From positions 24,713-88,712 of the IMG/VR virus record IMGVR_UViG_3300019762_000007: a stretch of DNA of 64,000 nucleotides, one strand, 5' to 3'. A model generated the notes under the pieces. It saw only the letters and a program-made list of their open reading frames with translations. It was not told where the DNA came from and searched no databases. Below, in pieces: positions 17,133-24,235 of the stretch (positions are counted from its first letter, which is position 1; every line of letters begins with the position of its first letter). Both the position numbers and the translations under genes were made by a program. This stretch comes from a virus.

Positions 17133-17223
17133 AAAAGATACTAGAGAATACAGTTCGAGGCTGTACCTGCTTTTCAAAAGGGCGGACAAGTAGCATAATA
17201 ATGGTTAATGCGCAGTATCTTTT
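17133..17223 (+). ncRNA. Possible circularly permuted tRNA-like RNA
   Basis: Closed by a perfect 10-bp stem AAAAGATACT/AGTATCTTTT. Inside, a T-arm-like hairpin TACAG-TTCGAGG-CTGTA (17149-17165) comes first and a D-arm-like hairpin GCAT...ATGC with GG in the loop, preceded by TA (17191-17211), comes second, the reverse of normal tRNA order. The outer stem then falls where an anticodon stem would be. The acceptor pairing is poor (two mismatches in seven), so the tRNA reading is uncertain. Confidence 0.4.
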
Positions 17224-17228
17224 AATTA

Positions 17229-17398
17229 GGACATATAAGCTCATTGGATAGAGCTTATACATATCAAGCGTAAAAAGTATAGATATACGGAGGTAAAGAT
17301 TGAGATACCTGAATAGACAGGCTAAGAACTTCCCATGATATACTCTCAATAGCTTCTAGATATAGTATAGGTAGTTGGTTCGATTCCAACTATGTCCT
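17229..17398 (+). tRNA. tRNA gene interrupted by about 97 bases in the anticodon loop
   Basis: Acceptor GGACATA/TATGTCC, D arm AGCTC...GAGCT (17238-17255), anticodon stem TATAC (17256-17260) with GTATA (17365-17369), 4-base variable loop, and T arm GTTGG-TTCGATT-CCAAC. Between the anticodon-stem strands lie 104 bases instead of 7. The extra RNA has its own helices: ATTGAGA/TCTCAAT (17299-17305 with 17344-17350) and CCTG/CAGG (17308-17321). It is too short for a normal group I intron. Identity cannot be assigned without the splice sites. Confidence 0.55.
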
Positions 17399-17442
17399 CA
17401 AATAGTAATGTGCTTTTTTAGTAAAGTACCTTATATACAATA

Positions 17443-17525
17443 GATAAGTATTTGTATACGAAATACTTATTGCGGAACATTCTTATATACGAATACAGGT
17501 AGAGCGCTCACTGACTGTATACGAA
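17443..17525 (+). repeat. Three TATACGAA repeats and a hairpin between tRNA-like genes
   Basis: TATACGAA occurs at 17455, 17486 and 17518, with a regular 31-32-base spacing. The first copy lies in the loop of a perfect 10-bp hairpin ATAAGTATTT/AAATACTTAT (17444-17470). Between the second and third is ATACAG/CTGTAT around GGTAGAGCGCTCAC, a string seen in tRNA D-arm regions. The 200-base gap 17400-17602 holds no gene. Confidence 0.5.
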
Positions 17526-17602
17526 AATTAAGAAGACCTTGACAGGTGTAGAAAATTACTATAGAGTTTATGAAAAAGGTTCTCTAAAAACCTTTATATT
17601 AT

Positions 17603-17755
17603 GTGCAAGTATCTTAATTGGTAAAGAAGGGAGCGGAAGTTAACTCCCTTAGAGAATTAGTATAGGCTTGAGTTCGATACTAGTTGGCAGATGACTAGAA
17701 ACATTCTCTGATCGCAGAACAGCGGAATATGTAGGTTCGAATCCTACCTTGCACA
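17603..17755 (+). tRNA. tRNA gene (Asn-like) with about 80 extra bases
   Basis: Acceptor GTGCAAG/CTTGCAC, T8-A9, D arm TCTT-AATTGGTA-AAGA, anticodon stem GGGAG/CTCCC (17629-17648) and T arm GTAGG-TTCGAAT-CCTAC are all perfect. The anticodon loop is 10 bases (CGGAAGTTAA; GTT followed by AA resembles Asn but without U33). From 17649 to 17730 an insertion sits in the variable region, with helices AGAGAAT/ATTCTCT and TAGTAT/ATACTA. Confidence 0.55.
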
Positions 17756-17775
17756 CAAATCAAGAATAACCAAAA

Positions 17776-17811
17776 CACTACCAACTGTGAAGTGTGTAGT
17801 GATTGTTTTTC
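17776..17811 (+). terminator. Terminator after the tRNA-like cluster
   Basis: CACTAC/GTAGTG stem (17776-17781 with 17796-17801), then ATTGTTTTTC. It closes the tRNA-like cluster. The remaining bases to 17990 show no gene; they hold a possible -7 box. Confidence 0.5.
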
Positions 17812-17921
17812 ATTTTGTTTTATACATGTACATTACAATACTATAATCCTCCCTAAGAAAGTTGTGAAACTAAACTGGGTAGTATAAACTAGAAGGATAG
17901 TTTACTTATAGTATTTAAAGT

Positions 17922-17929
17922 TAAATTTG
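17922..17929 (+). promoter_or_regulatory. Possible -7 box (TAAATTTG)
   Basis: TAAATTTG matches TAnnTTTG. At the proper distance upstream there is TTTA rather than TTTG. It would drive the gene cluster that starts at 18104. Confidence 0.3.
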
Positions 17930-17992
17930 ACTTTTTTCATTGAGTTTGATTATTGGTTAATTAGTAAAGGTTATTCTTGATTATTTTATTTA

Positions 17993-18078
17993 CCAGAAGA
18001 GTTAGAACTGGTTATAAGATTGCATTTATTGTACTAGGTACAGTAGACAGTTCTATAAAAGCTCTTCTGGTTTTATTT
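17993..18078 (+). ncRNA. Long three-tier hairpin with T-tail
   Basis: CCAGAAGAG/CTCTTCTGG (9 bp), then TAGAACTG/CAGTTCTA (8 bp), and an apical TGTAC-TAG-GTACA, followed by TTTTATTT. All the stems are perfect. It sits just before the 74-residue gene. It could be a large terminator, a 5'-UTR control element or a small RNA. Confidence 0.55.
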
Positions 18079-18103
18079 AAAATTTATATTTAAACTATAT
18101 AAT

Positions 18104-18328
18104 ATGAAATACGAAGATTTAGAGCAACATTTCACAGCTCCTAAAGTAATAAGTGGTATGTTTAGTAGTAAACGTATACCAAGAAAACTAAAGAAGAAAG
18201 TTAAAGCTTTTTGTTATGTACATTGGGAAGATTTAACTAATGGTCAGAGATTGTGGTACTACTTAGGAAATAGTAATAAGAGTTATAAAGCATTTCTTAT
18301 TAAACAACTTTGCAATAATTGTAACTAA
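18104..18328 (+). CDS. Hypothetical basic protein
   Basis: A 74-residue basic protein with a Lys/Arg patch (KRIPRKLKKKVKAF, residues 24-37), Trp/Tyr-rich middle and a C-terminal CNNC pair. It may bind nucleic acid. Family unknown. It opens a set of close-spaced genes. Confidence 0.5.
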   Translation: MKYEDLEQHFTAPKVISGMFSSKRIPRKLKKKVKAFCYVHWEDLTNGQRLWYYLGNSNKSYKAFLIKQLCNNCN

Positions 18329-18339
18329 AACTGTGTAAT

Positions 18340-18612
18340 ATGTTTGAATTGAAAACTAAAAGAAAGTTTAATGAGCTAATTTCTAGCGAATCCTATAAAA
18401 TCTCTGATTTTGAAATAGTTGAATTTAGTAAAAATAAATTTGCAATTAGAAAAAAAAATACTATTGTTTATAGGGATTTAATTACTAGTAGCGACCTTTA
18501 TTGGACAGTAAACGATAAATTCTTTGAAGATTGCCTAACTACTAAATATAAAATAATAAAAGAATTTTATAAAATAGTTCCGCAAAGTTATCTTATTATA
18601 AAAACTTATTAA
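18340..18612 (+). CDS. Hypothetical protein
   Basis: A 90-residue Lys/Ile-rich protein with alternating strand-helix pattern and no recognised motif. It follows the previous gene after 11 bases and shares its A-rich leader, so it is probably in the same transcript. Confidence 0.45.
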   Translation: MFELKTKRKFNELISSESYKISDFEIVEFSKNKFAIRKKNTIVYRDLITSSDLYWTVNDKFFEDCLTTKYKIIKEFYKIVPQSYLIIKTY

Positions 18613-18622
18613 ACACCTTATT

Positions 18623-18796
18623 ATGCAATATTTAATAGGAATTATATTAGGTCTTTATATTCTATATAAAGCCAAAAGAGCTAAGGATTATAACACTAGT
18701 ATTTATAAATCTAAATCAGATAGAGATGGAAGAGAGTACGGGAAAAGAGCTATTTCAGCTTGTAGAAGATCTAAAGAAGGATATAAAGAAACGTGA
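18623..18796 (+). CDS. Small membrane protein, 57 aa
   Basis: An open frame with a hydrophobic start (MQYLIGIILGLYILYKAKRA), then a basic tail. It starts 10 bases after the previous gene but overlaps the next gene by 71 bases in another frame. The overlap lowers confidence; perhaps only the first half is meaningful. Confidence 0.35.
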   Translation: MQYLIGIILGLYILYKAKRAKDYNTSIYKSKSDRDGREYGKRAISACRRSKEGYKET

Positions 18797-19010
18797 GGTT
18801 ATTACTGGAGAAAATATACCATTAGATAGGGAGATAAAACGCTCTGTAAATTATTACCTAGTTAGACATTACCCTAATCTAAAAGCATATAAGCCTTTTC
18901 ATGGTGCCTGTTTACAATGTAAATCCCAAGTAAATCTAGGAATTGGTAGATGTGTTGGGTGCAAGTTTATGGGAGTAGATCATGAACTACCAGATTTAAG
19001 TATGTACTAA
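18726..19010 (+). CDS. Zinc-ribbon hypothetical protein
   Basis: A 94-residue protein with a charged N-terminal helix and a C-terminal four-Cys zinc ribbon (CLQC at about 63-66, CVGC at about 76-79). Ribbons of this kind bind nucleic acid or proteins. Family unknown. It overlaps a small membrane-protein frame upstream. Confidence 0.5.
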   Translation: MEESTGKELFQLVEDLKKDIKKREVITGENIPLDREIKRSVNYYLVRHYPNLKAYKPFHGACLQCKSQVNLGIGRCVGCKFMGVDHELPDLSMY

Positions 19011-19023
19011 AAACAAAATAGTT

Positions 19024-19785
19024 ATGGCAAAAGTAACAATGGATGACTCAGAATACGAGTTATTAAAAGAAAACAAAAGACTTTTAGAAGAAGCTTTAAG
19101 TGAAACTAAAAGACAACAAGCTGAGATTGATAGGCTCAATAAAGAAAAGTTAGAGATTCTAGAGAACTCTAAAATGAAAGTAACTAAGGTAACTAGACTA
19201 GAAACTTATGAATCTGTTTGGATAGATCAGCCTGAGGTTTTTGCTTTAGAGCAATTGAATAGAAATCTTACGCGTCATTTTAATAGTTATGGTACAAATG
19301 TGTCATTTAAAAGTGTTAAGAGCGTAATTGATACTTTCTTTAAAAGAGTAGTAACAACTTCTGACCCTAAAATAGAAATAACAACTTTAGGACTAGATGA
19401 AGTTAGAAAAGAGATTAGAGAGGAGTTACAAAGTAAGATTGATTCAGATATTAAAGACAAATTAGCTAATGCTGATAAAGCTTTAGAAGCTTATTCTATT
19501 TTATCTAAAACTGTAGATGATTTAAGAGAGGAGAATTATAATCTTTCAAAATATAACTCCGACCTTATAGACCATAATGTAAAGCTCAAAGATGCTGAAA
19601 GTAATCTGAGTAAATTAGAAAGTAAATATCAGAGGAATTTAGATCTTCTTACTAAATATACATATTTATGTAAAGAGATCCTAAAAGCAACACCAGAAAC
19701 TGTATCATCTTTTGGTAATAAGGAAATTGTTAAAAAAGTTAAACGATTAATAGAAACAACAAGAACATGGAAAAACCTATTTTAA
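19024..19785 (+). CDS. Long coiled-coil protein
   Basis: A 253-residue protein: N-terminal coiled coil (residues 8-55), a globular middle (about 60-125), and a second coiled coil (about 125-235). It probably forms rod-shaped oligomers. No recognised domain. The last bases overlap a 23-residue open frame that may belong to the next gene. Confidence 0.5.
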   Translation: MAKVTMDDSEYELLKENKRLLEEALSETKRQQAEIDRLNKEKLEILENSKMKVTKVTRLETYESVWIDQPEVFALEQLNRNLTRHFNSYGTNVSFKSVKSVIDTFFKRVVTTSDPKIEITTLGLDEVRKEIREELQSKIDSDIKDKLANADKALEAYSILSKTVDDLREENYNLSKYNSDLIDHNVKLKDAESNLSKLESKYQRNLDLLTKYTYLCKEILKATPETVSSFGNKEIVKKVKRLIETTRTWKNLF

Positions 19786-19825
19786 AAGAAGGAGATTATT
19801 GTGACGGTAAAAAGGTAATTGGGCA

Positions 19826-20299
19826 TTGTTGTATTTAATAGCAGAAAAATTTGGTATCCCAATTAATTATACTGGAGAGAATCCTGATTATGTTATATTT
19901 AAAGAAGGAGCAATTTCCCCAATAGCTACAATAGTATTATCAAGAAATACATTAAAACTACCTAAATTAGGCTTTCTTGAAAGAATGCTAAATATGGTAG
20001 AAACTAAACCTATTAATATAGGTCCTTTTAAACCAGAAGAGTATCCTAGGATGCTAGTCTGGGATGATGTTGAAGAGTGTGCTGAAGAGAGAATAGTATT
20101 ATGTAATTTCACAGATAATTATAATTATCCTGTGATTACAGTTACTGATGACACTGAAAAAGAGTTTTTAACTTACAAAGAGTATTCAACAACTAACTAT
20201 AGAAACTGCAAACCTATTCCAAAAGAACCAGAAACAGTTAAGATGACTGTAGCTGAGATTTCTAAAGCTCTGAGAAAGAAAATAGAAATTGTAGAGTGA
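19826..20299 (+). CDS. Hypothetical protein, start uncertain
   Basis: A frame of 157 residues that has no ATG before residue about 50 and would have to start at TTG (19826 or 19829). A 23-residue frame MEKPILKEGDYCDGKKVIGH (19767-19838) overlaps it in the -1 phase and has a good ATG, so the gene may really start at 19767 and include a frameshift, or the short frame may be a leader peptide. No domain recognised. Confidence 0.4.
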   Translation: MLYLIAEKFGIPINYTGENPDYVIFKEGAISPIATIVLSRNTLKLPKLGFLERMLNMVETKPINIGPFKPEEYPRMLVWDDVEECAEERIVLCNFTDNYNYPVITVTDDTEKEFLTYKEYSTTNYRNCKPIPKEPETVKMTVAEISKALRKKIEIVE

Positions 20300-20353
20300 T
20301 TCTAAGTAACTGAACATTTAATAAATGCTTCGCTGGTACTTATGAAAATAATA

Positions 20354-20426
20354 GAGCTGTAACTTAATTGGACAAAAGAGGGAGACTTTTGACTCTCTTG
20401 ATGTAGGTTCGAATCCTACCAGCTCA
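20354..20426 (+). tRNA. tRNA gene with an 8-base anticodon loop
   Basis: Acceptor GAGCTG/CAGCTC (6 bp only), D arm CTT...AAG with TTGG, anticodon stem GGGAG/CTCTC (one G-U) with loop ACTTTTGA, and T arm GTAGG-TTCGAAT-CCTAC (20403-20419). The loop has eight bases, so it could be read as Lys (TTT) or Gln (TTG). An 8-base loop is known from frameshift-suppressor tRNAs, but a non-functional copy is equally possible. Confidence 0.6.
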
Positions 20427-20447
20427 CTGATTAAAGAAAATAAACTT

Positions 20448-20663
20448 ATGAAAATTAAATGTAGTAAATGCGGGGAAGAACATGAACAGACATTATCTAA
20501 CTGTTGTTGGATTTACTGTGATTGTGGTGCTAAAATATGTGGAAGTTGCGGATCAGAGGCTTTATCACAAATGGATATTTCAGAAGATGATGACGAAGCT
20601 GGTTATTGGTGTACACTTCAATGTGATGCCTGTGGATTAGAGGGATGTGCAATGTGCATTTAA
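20448..20663 (+). CDS. Cysteine-rich zinc-finger protein
   Basis: A 71-residue protein with about 13 Cys: CSKC (5-8), NCCW, CDC, CGSC (31-34), CDAC and a final CAMCI. It probably binds two or three zinc ions. The arrangement resembles RING or DnaJ-type fingers but does not fit one exactly. It lies between a tRNA-like gene and a structured RNA. Confidence 0.55.
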   Translation: MKIKCSKCGEEHEQTLSNCCWIYCDCGAKICGSCGSEALSQMDISEDDDEAGYWCTLQCDACGLEGCAMCI

Positions 20664-20669
20664 AATAAA

Positions 20670-20817
20670 TTAGAAACAAACCTATATTTAAGTCTAAGCC
20701 CCTTAAATGCTAGGTATAGAAGTTATTAAGTAAACTATTATAAGAGCCTTCAGTGTTCATACACTTACTCGTTCTAGAGTAGCTTAGTTTACAATTAATA
20801 ACTTCTATAGTTTCTAA
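20670..20817 (+). ncRNA. Structured RNA with a three-way junction
   Basis: Closing helix TTAGAAAC/GTTTCTAA (20670-20677 with 20810-20817). Arm 1: CCTA/TAGG plus TTTAAG/CTTAAA (20681-20714). Arm 2: a 15-bp perfect helix TATAGAAGTTATTAA/TTAATAACTTCTATA (20715-20729 with 20795-20809), continued by GTAAACTA/TAGTTTAC after a 2-base bulge, with an apical AGTGT/ACACT. It fills almost the whole 196-base gap between two genes, which contains no open frame. Confidence 0.6.
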
Positions 20818-20859
20818 GTAAATATTAAATAAGCTAATTATTAACTAATACTATTAATT

Positions 20860-21108
20860 ATGAATTTATTAAGCTACGTACTTATAGCAGTATTGTTTAT
20901 ATATGCTGTTATCACAGGTGTTTATACTTTCAAACAAAGAATAATCACAAGAAAAATTATTAAAACTAAAATCTCTGCATTAAATGCTGAACTAGAGCAA
21001 GCTAGAGAACAACAATCTTATTGTAAAGAAAGAGGTTGTTTGTATACAGGTAATTTAAATGATATAGGAAAAGAGATCAGTAACCTTAAAAAACAACTAC
21101 TATGGTAA
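20860..21108 (+). CDS. Bitopic membrane protein with coiled coil
   Basis: An 82-residue protein: one transmembrane segment (residues about 3-24, LLSYVLIAVLFIYAVITGVY), a basic stop-transfer (KQRIITRK) and a coiled coil with two Cys. Family unknown. A 27-residue basic frame overlaps its stop codon (ATGGTAA at 21102) and runs to 21185, just past the next start. Confidence 0.5.
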   Translation: MNLLSYVLIAVLFIYAVITGVYTFKQRIITRKIIKTKISALNAELEQAREQQSYCKERGCLYTGNLNDIGKEISNLKKQLLW

Positions 21109-21177
21109 GAACAAAAAGACCTAGAATTGTTAGAAAGAAATACATATTAGTTTATTCTACTGAAAATAGGAGGAAAC

Positions 21178-23664
21178 ATGAGTGATTTACGAATGCCGCT
21201 AAAGGTAGAAACTTTAGTGTTTGAGGAGTCCTCTAATAGCTTTGAAAATGTTAGTTTATGCGGATGTTCTATTGCATCTGGAAGGAAAGACTGTGATGAT
21301 ATACCTTGCGGACGATGTTATTTAAACGAAGATAACAGGAAAGACTTAACTAAATACCTAGAAGAAAATCCTTCTTTATATCCAAATATCCGAAAAGCTA
21401 TAGGTTTACCTAAAGAAGATATTAAAGATGTTCCTAAAGTATCTGATAAGTATTCTGAATATGATAAGTATAAAGAAGCTAGATTGAAGTTACCTATAAG
21501 TACAGCTATACATTGTAACTCTAGAGAAGAAAGAGATTTTATAGTATCAGAACAAGTGGAATCTACTTCTCCTTTTATAGAAAAAGGTTATATAAGACTG
21601 AAATATGGTTATGATACTTTATCTTTTGCTTTTAGAGAAAATATACCTGTGTATTCTTTTGAATCTTATCTTAAAGCTGATTTATCTAAGCCATTAAAGT
21701 TAGATAAAGACGGTAACATATTAAAAGACGAACCTTTTGTAGTTTCTATTGCAGATACTGCTACTGAAGAGCAGAAGAAAGCCAGAAGAGCTATTAAAGA
21801 TATAATGGTTAAGTGTGAGTTACAAATACAATGGGACTTTATAGTAGAGGATTGTAAAATAGATCTCAATGTAGCTAGATGGGGAAGGTATAAAGAAGAG
21901 TCTTATATAGACATTCAAAACAGAACCTATGGTAAATGTCGTGTCACTAACAGTAAAGTCATATCATTTGAAGAGTGGTTACATTATACACCAAAGACTG
22001 AAACTAAAAAAGAACCTTTCCACATGATAGGTGCTGGTAAGATTCAAGAGCTAGAAGTAGAAGGTACTATATATAAAGTTCCTGATATTAGAGGTGTAGC
22101 AAAAGGATACGAAGCGTCCTTAGATGGATTTGATGAAGAAAATTTACATTTTTGTGAAGTATTGAATATCAATAACTGTGTTGTAATACAGTGCAATCAA
22201 TGTATATTAAACAGTTCTACTTTCGGCTTAGATAAATTCAAATCTTTAATAAAAACTAATCCTAATTATGCTGATTTAAAACCTTTATTAACAAAACAAG
22301 ACGAAGATGATAAAACCAATGTTCCCTTGAAATCAGAAGTTAAAGTAGAACCTGTAATTGAGTCTGAAAACAAAATAGAATCTATAACCTCTAGTGATAA
22401 TTCAATTGTCAAGGATTTGAAATATAATATAGGAGATCTAGTAGTAACTGATTCAGGTATTATGCGGAAAGTAGTGGATATAGATAGTAAAGGTTACACA
22501 CTTCTAGAAGGGTCTCCGATTAAATGGAGAGATCATGAAATAGATCATACTCTAACTAATCTACTTCAGAGGAATCCTCATTTATTTGAGAGCGAATCTA
22601 ACTTTAAAGATGTGTATAAAAATTCTAGTATAAATGAAGAACCTATGAAAGAGAGATTTAAACCTGGTGATAGAGTTAAGGTTATTGCCAATACTAGCGG
22701 GCATAGATTTAAAATAGGCTCTATCATTACTGTAAGAGAACTTAGTGAAAACGACTATTCATTTAAAGAAGGAGTATGGTATTTAACAGACAAGGAGCTA
22801 GAGTTACATGTAGAAGATTCTAAACCATCTATACTAGAAAGTAAGTTTAAGGTTGGTGATAAAGTCCGTATTGTTGCTTGTACGCATAATCACGGATTTA
22901 AAATTGGTACTGTAGTCACTATAAAAAGCTATGGCTCAGATTTTTATAGTGTAGAGGAGGACCGTTGGGTGGTTACACCTGAAGAAATTGAATTAGTTGA
23001 AAGGGCTACTCCTGTATCTAATGTACAAGAAAGCAAATTCAAAATCGGTGATAAGGTTAAAATAGTTGCTAATAATTGCAGTCATTATTTCCAAATAGGC
23101 TCTATAAAAACTATAACTTTTGTCACATTTATAGGAAGTAAAAAAGGAGCTAGATATTATTTCAATAGGCAGGATACTTCTGGATATTTTGCAAAAGATG
23201 AAGATTTAGAACTAATTACTGAAGAAACAGAAGTAAGAGACCCAATATTATTTAAAGAAAAAACTTCTATAATAGTAGACTGTATAACTTATGATGTACC
23301 TTGGAATATAGACGTTAATATAACTTGTGATGTTGAAGATGGTTATATATGTGGGTGTGATGCTTCTTCAGTTTCTTGTACAAAGATAGAATGTGGTAAA
23401 TGCTTATTTAATTCAAATAACAGTAAGGTCTTTACTAATTTAGTTAAAACAGATTCTAGGTTTAGTATGTTTAAACATTTGTTACCTAAAGAGACTAAAG
23501 ATCCTGTTGAATCAGTTTCTGAAAGTATTAGTTTAGTTGGTTACGGACTACGGGGCAAATCTTCTAGTAGCTTAATACCAAAGGAAAAACCTATTAAGGA
23601 GTGTAAAAAAGAGGATAGTTTAACAACTTTCTCTCCAAGTATTTATAAAAAATTTAATATTTAA
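21178..23664 (+). CDS. Large modular protein: Cys-pair modules and SH3-like repeats
   Basis: An 828-residue protein. Three Cys modules at residues about 28-47, 324-341 and 724-741 follow the pattern C...C-x(3-4)-C-x2-C-x(3-4)-N and are each followed by a similar helix (for example FTNLVKTDSRF). Three SH3- or KOW-like repeats start at about 491, 555 and 619 with F-K-x-G-D-x-V-x-I-x-A and are preceded by a more distant one at about 420. Such beta-barrels often bind proteins or nucleic acid. An AGGAGG Shine-Dalgarno stands 4 bases before the ATG, rare in this genome, so translation may be strong. No known family as a whole. Confidence 0.6.
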   Translation: MSDLRMPLKVETLVFEESSNSFENVSLCGCSIASGRKDCDDIPCGRCYLNEDNRKDLTKYLEENPSLYPNIRKAIGLPKEDIKDVPKVSDKYSEYDKYKEARLKLPISTAIHCNSREERDFIVSEQVESTSPFIEKGYIRLKYGYDTLSFAFRENIPVYSFESYLKADLSKPLKLDKDGNILKDEPFVVSIADTATEEQKKARRAIKDIMVKCELQIQWDFIVEDCKIDLNVARWGRYKEESYIDIQNRTYGKCRVTNSKVISFEEWLHYTPKTETKKEPFHMIGAGKIQELEVEGTIYKVPDIRGVAKGYEASLDGFDEENLHFCEVLNINNCVVIQCNQCILNSSTFGLDKFKSLIKTNPNYADLKPLLTKQDEDDKTNVPLKSEVKVEPVIESENKIESITSSDNSIVKDLKYNIGDLVVTDSGIMRKVVDIDSKGYTLLEGSPIKWRDHEIDHTLTNLLQRNPHLFESESNFKDVYKNSSINEEPMKERFKPGDRVKVIANTSGHRFKIGSIITVRELSENDYSFKEGVWYLTDKELELHVEDSKPSILESKFKVGDKVRIVACTHNHGFKIGTVVTIKSYGSDFYSVEEDRWVVTPEEIELVERATPVSNVQESKFKIGDKVKIVANNCSHYFQIGSIKTITFVTFIGSKKGARYYFNRQDTSGYFAKDEDLELITEETEVRDPILFKEKTSIIVDCITYDVPWNIDVNITCDVEDGYICGCDASSVSCTKIECGKCLFNSNNSKVFTNLVKTDSRFSMFKHLLPKETKDPVESVSESISLVGYGLRGKSSSSLIPKEKPIKECKKEDSLTTFSPSIYKKFNI

Positions 23665-23691
23665 TTTTAATCATTTTAATAAATTTTAATT

Positions 23692-24168
23692 ATGACAAGT
23701 AAAAAAGTAGAAGTAGTGAAGGTAAAAGAGTTAACAATCATGGCTAGAATCAAAGCTAAGTTTGAAATGGGTGAAATGGGACATATCAACTCTTTCTTTA
23801 TTAAGGAAGTAGATAAGTTGCGTTCTGATATCAAAGACATTCAATGGGATATTGATACCCTTACTCGTGAATATGAGAAAAAGTCTAAAGACTTAGAATC
23901 ACTGGCTTTAACGGCTTTCGAAACTCTTGAAGCTGCTGCTGAAAACATCACTAACGAAGATGTTAAAACAGAAGCTGCTAAAAAAGCATTTGCTCCTAAA
24001 TATTGGAAAGGAGTAGAAAGTGCTGAAGCGGAAGTTAAAGCTGTAGAGGTTAGAGTTGACGAGCTTACTAAAAACTACAATGCTGAGAAAGAAAAGATGC
24101 AAACTGAAATCGCACTTCTTCAAAGCAGAGTAGATCTTATCTATGGCAAAGATGCTATAGAAGAATAA
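23692..24168 (+). CDS. Abundant-type coiled-coil protein
   Basis: A 158-residue, almost entirely helical protein with long heptad regions (about 40-75 and 105-150). Codon use has more C- and G-ending codons than its neighbours, as in the first early gene, suggesting strong expression. It is followed by a good terminator. Family unknown. Confidence 0.55.
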   Translation: MTSKKVEVVKVKELTIMARIKAKFEMGEMGHINSFFIKEVDKLRSDIKDIQWDIDTLTREYEKKSKDLESLALTAFETLEAAAENITNEDVKTEAAKKAFAPKYWKGVESAEAEVKAVEVRVDELTKNYNAEKEKMQTEIALLQSRVDLIYGKDAIEE

Positions 24169-24194
24169 ATAAAAAGAATATATAAATAATATAA

Positions 24195-24225
24195 AGTAAG
24201 CTTCTTAGTTGAGGCTTACTTTTAA
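24195..24225 (+). terminator. Rho-independent terminator
   Basis: AGTAAGC/GCTTACT with a 12-base loop, followed by TTTTAATGTTTTT. It lies 26 bases after the coiled-coil gene. Confidence 0.7.
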
Positions 24226-24235
24226 TGTTTTTATT

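Noticed and set aside
17455-17525. CRISPR array
   Set aside because: The repeat is only 8 bases and occurs three times; no array or cas genes.
21102-21185. 27-residue basic frame between two genes
   Set aside because: It overlaps both neighbours and has no support other than an ATG.
24209-24235. TTG start for the zinc-finger gene
   Set aside because: It falls within the loop and right arm of a terminator hairpin; the ATG at 24236 follows it.
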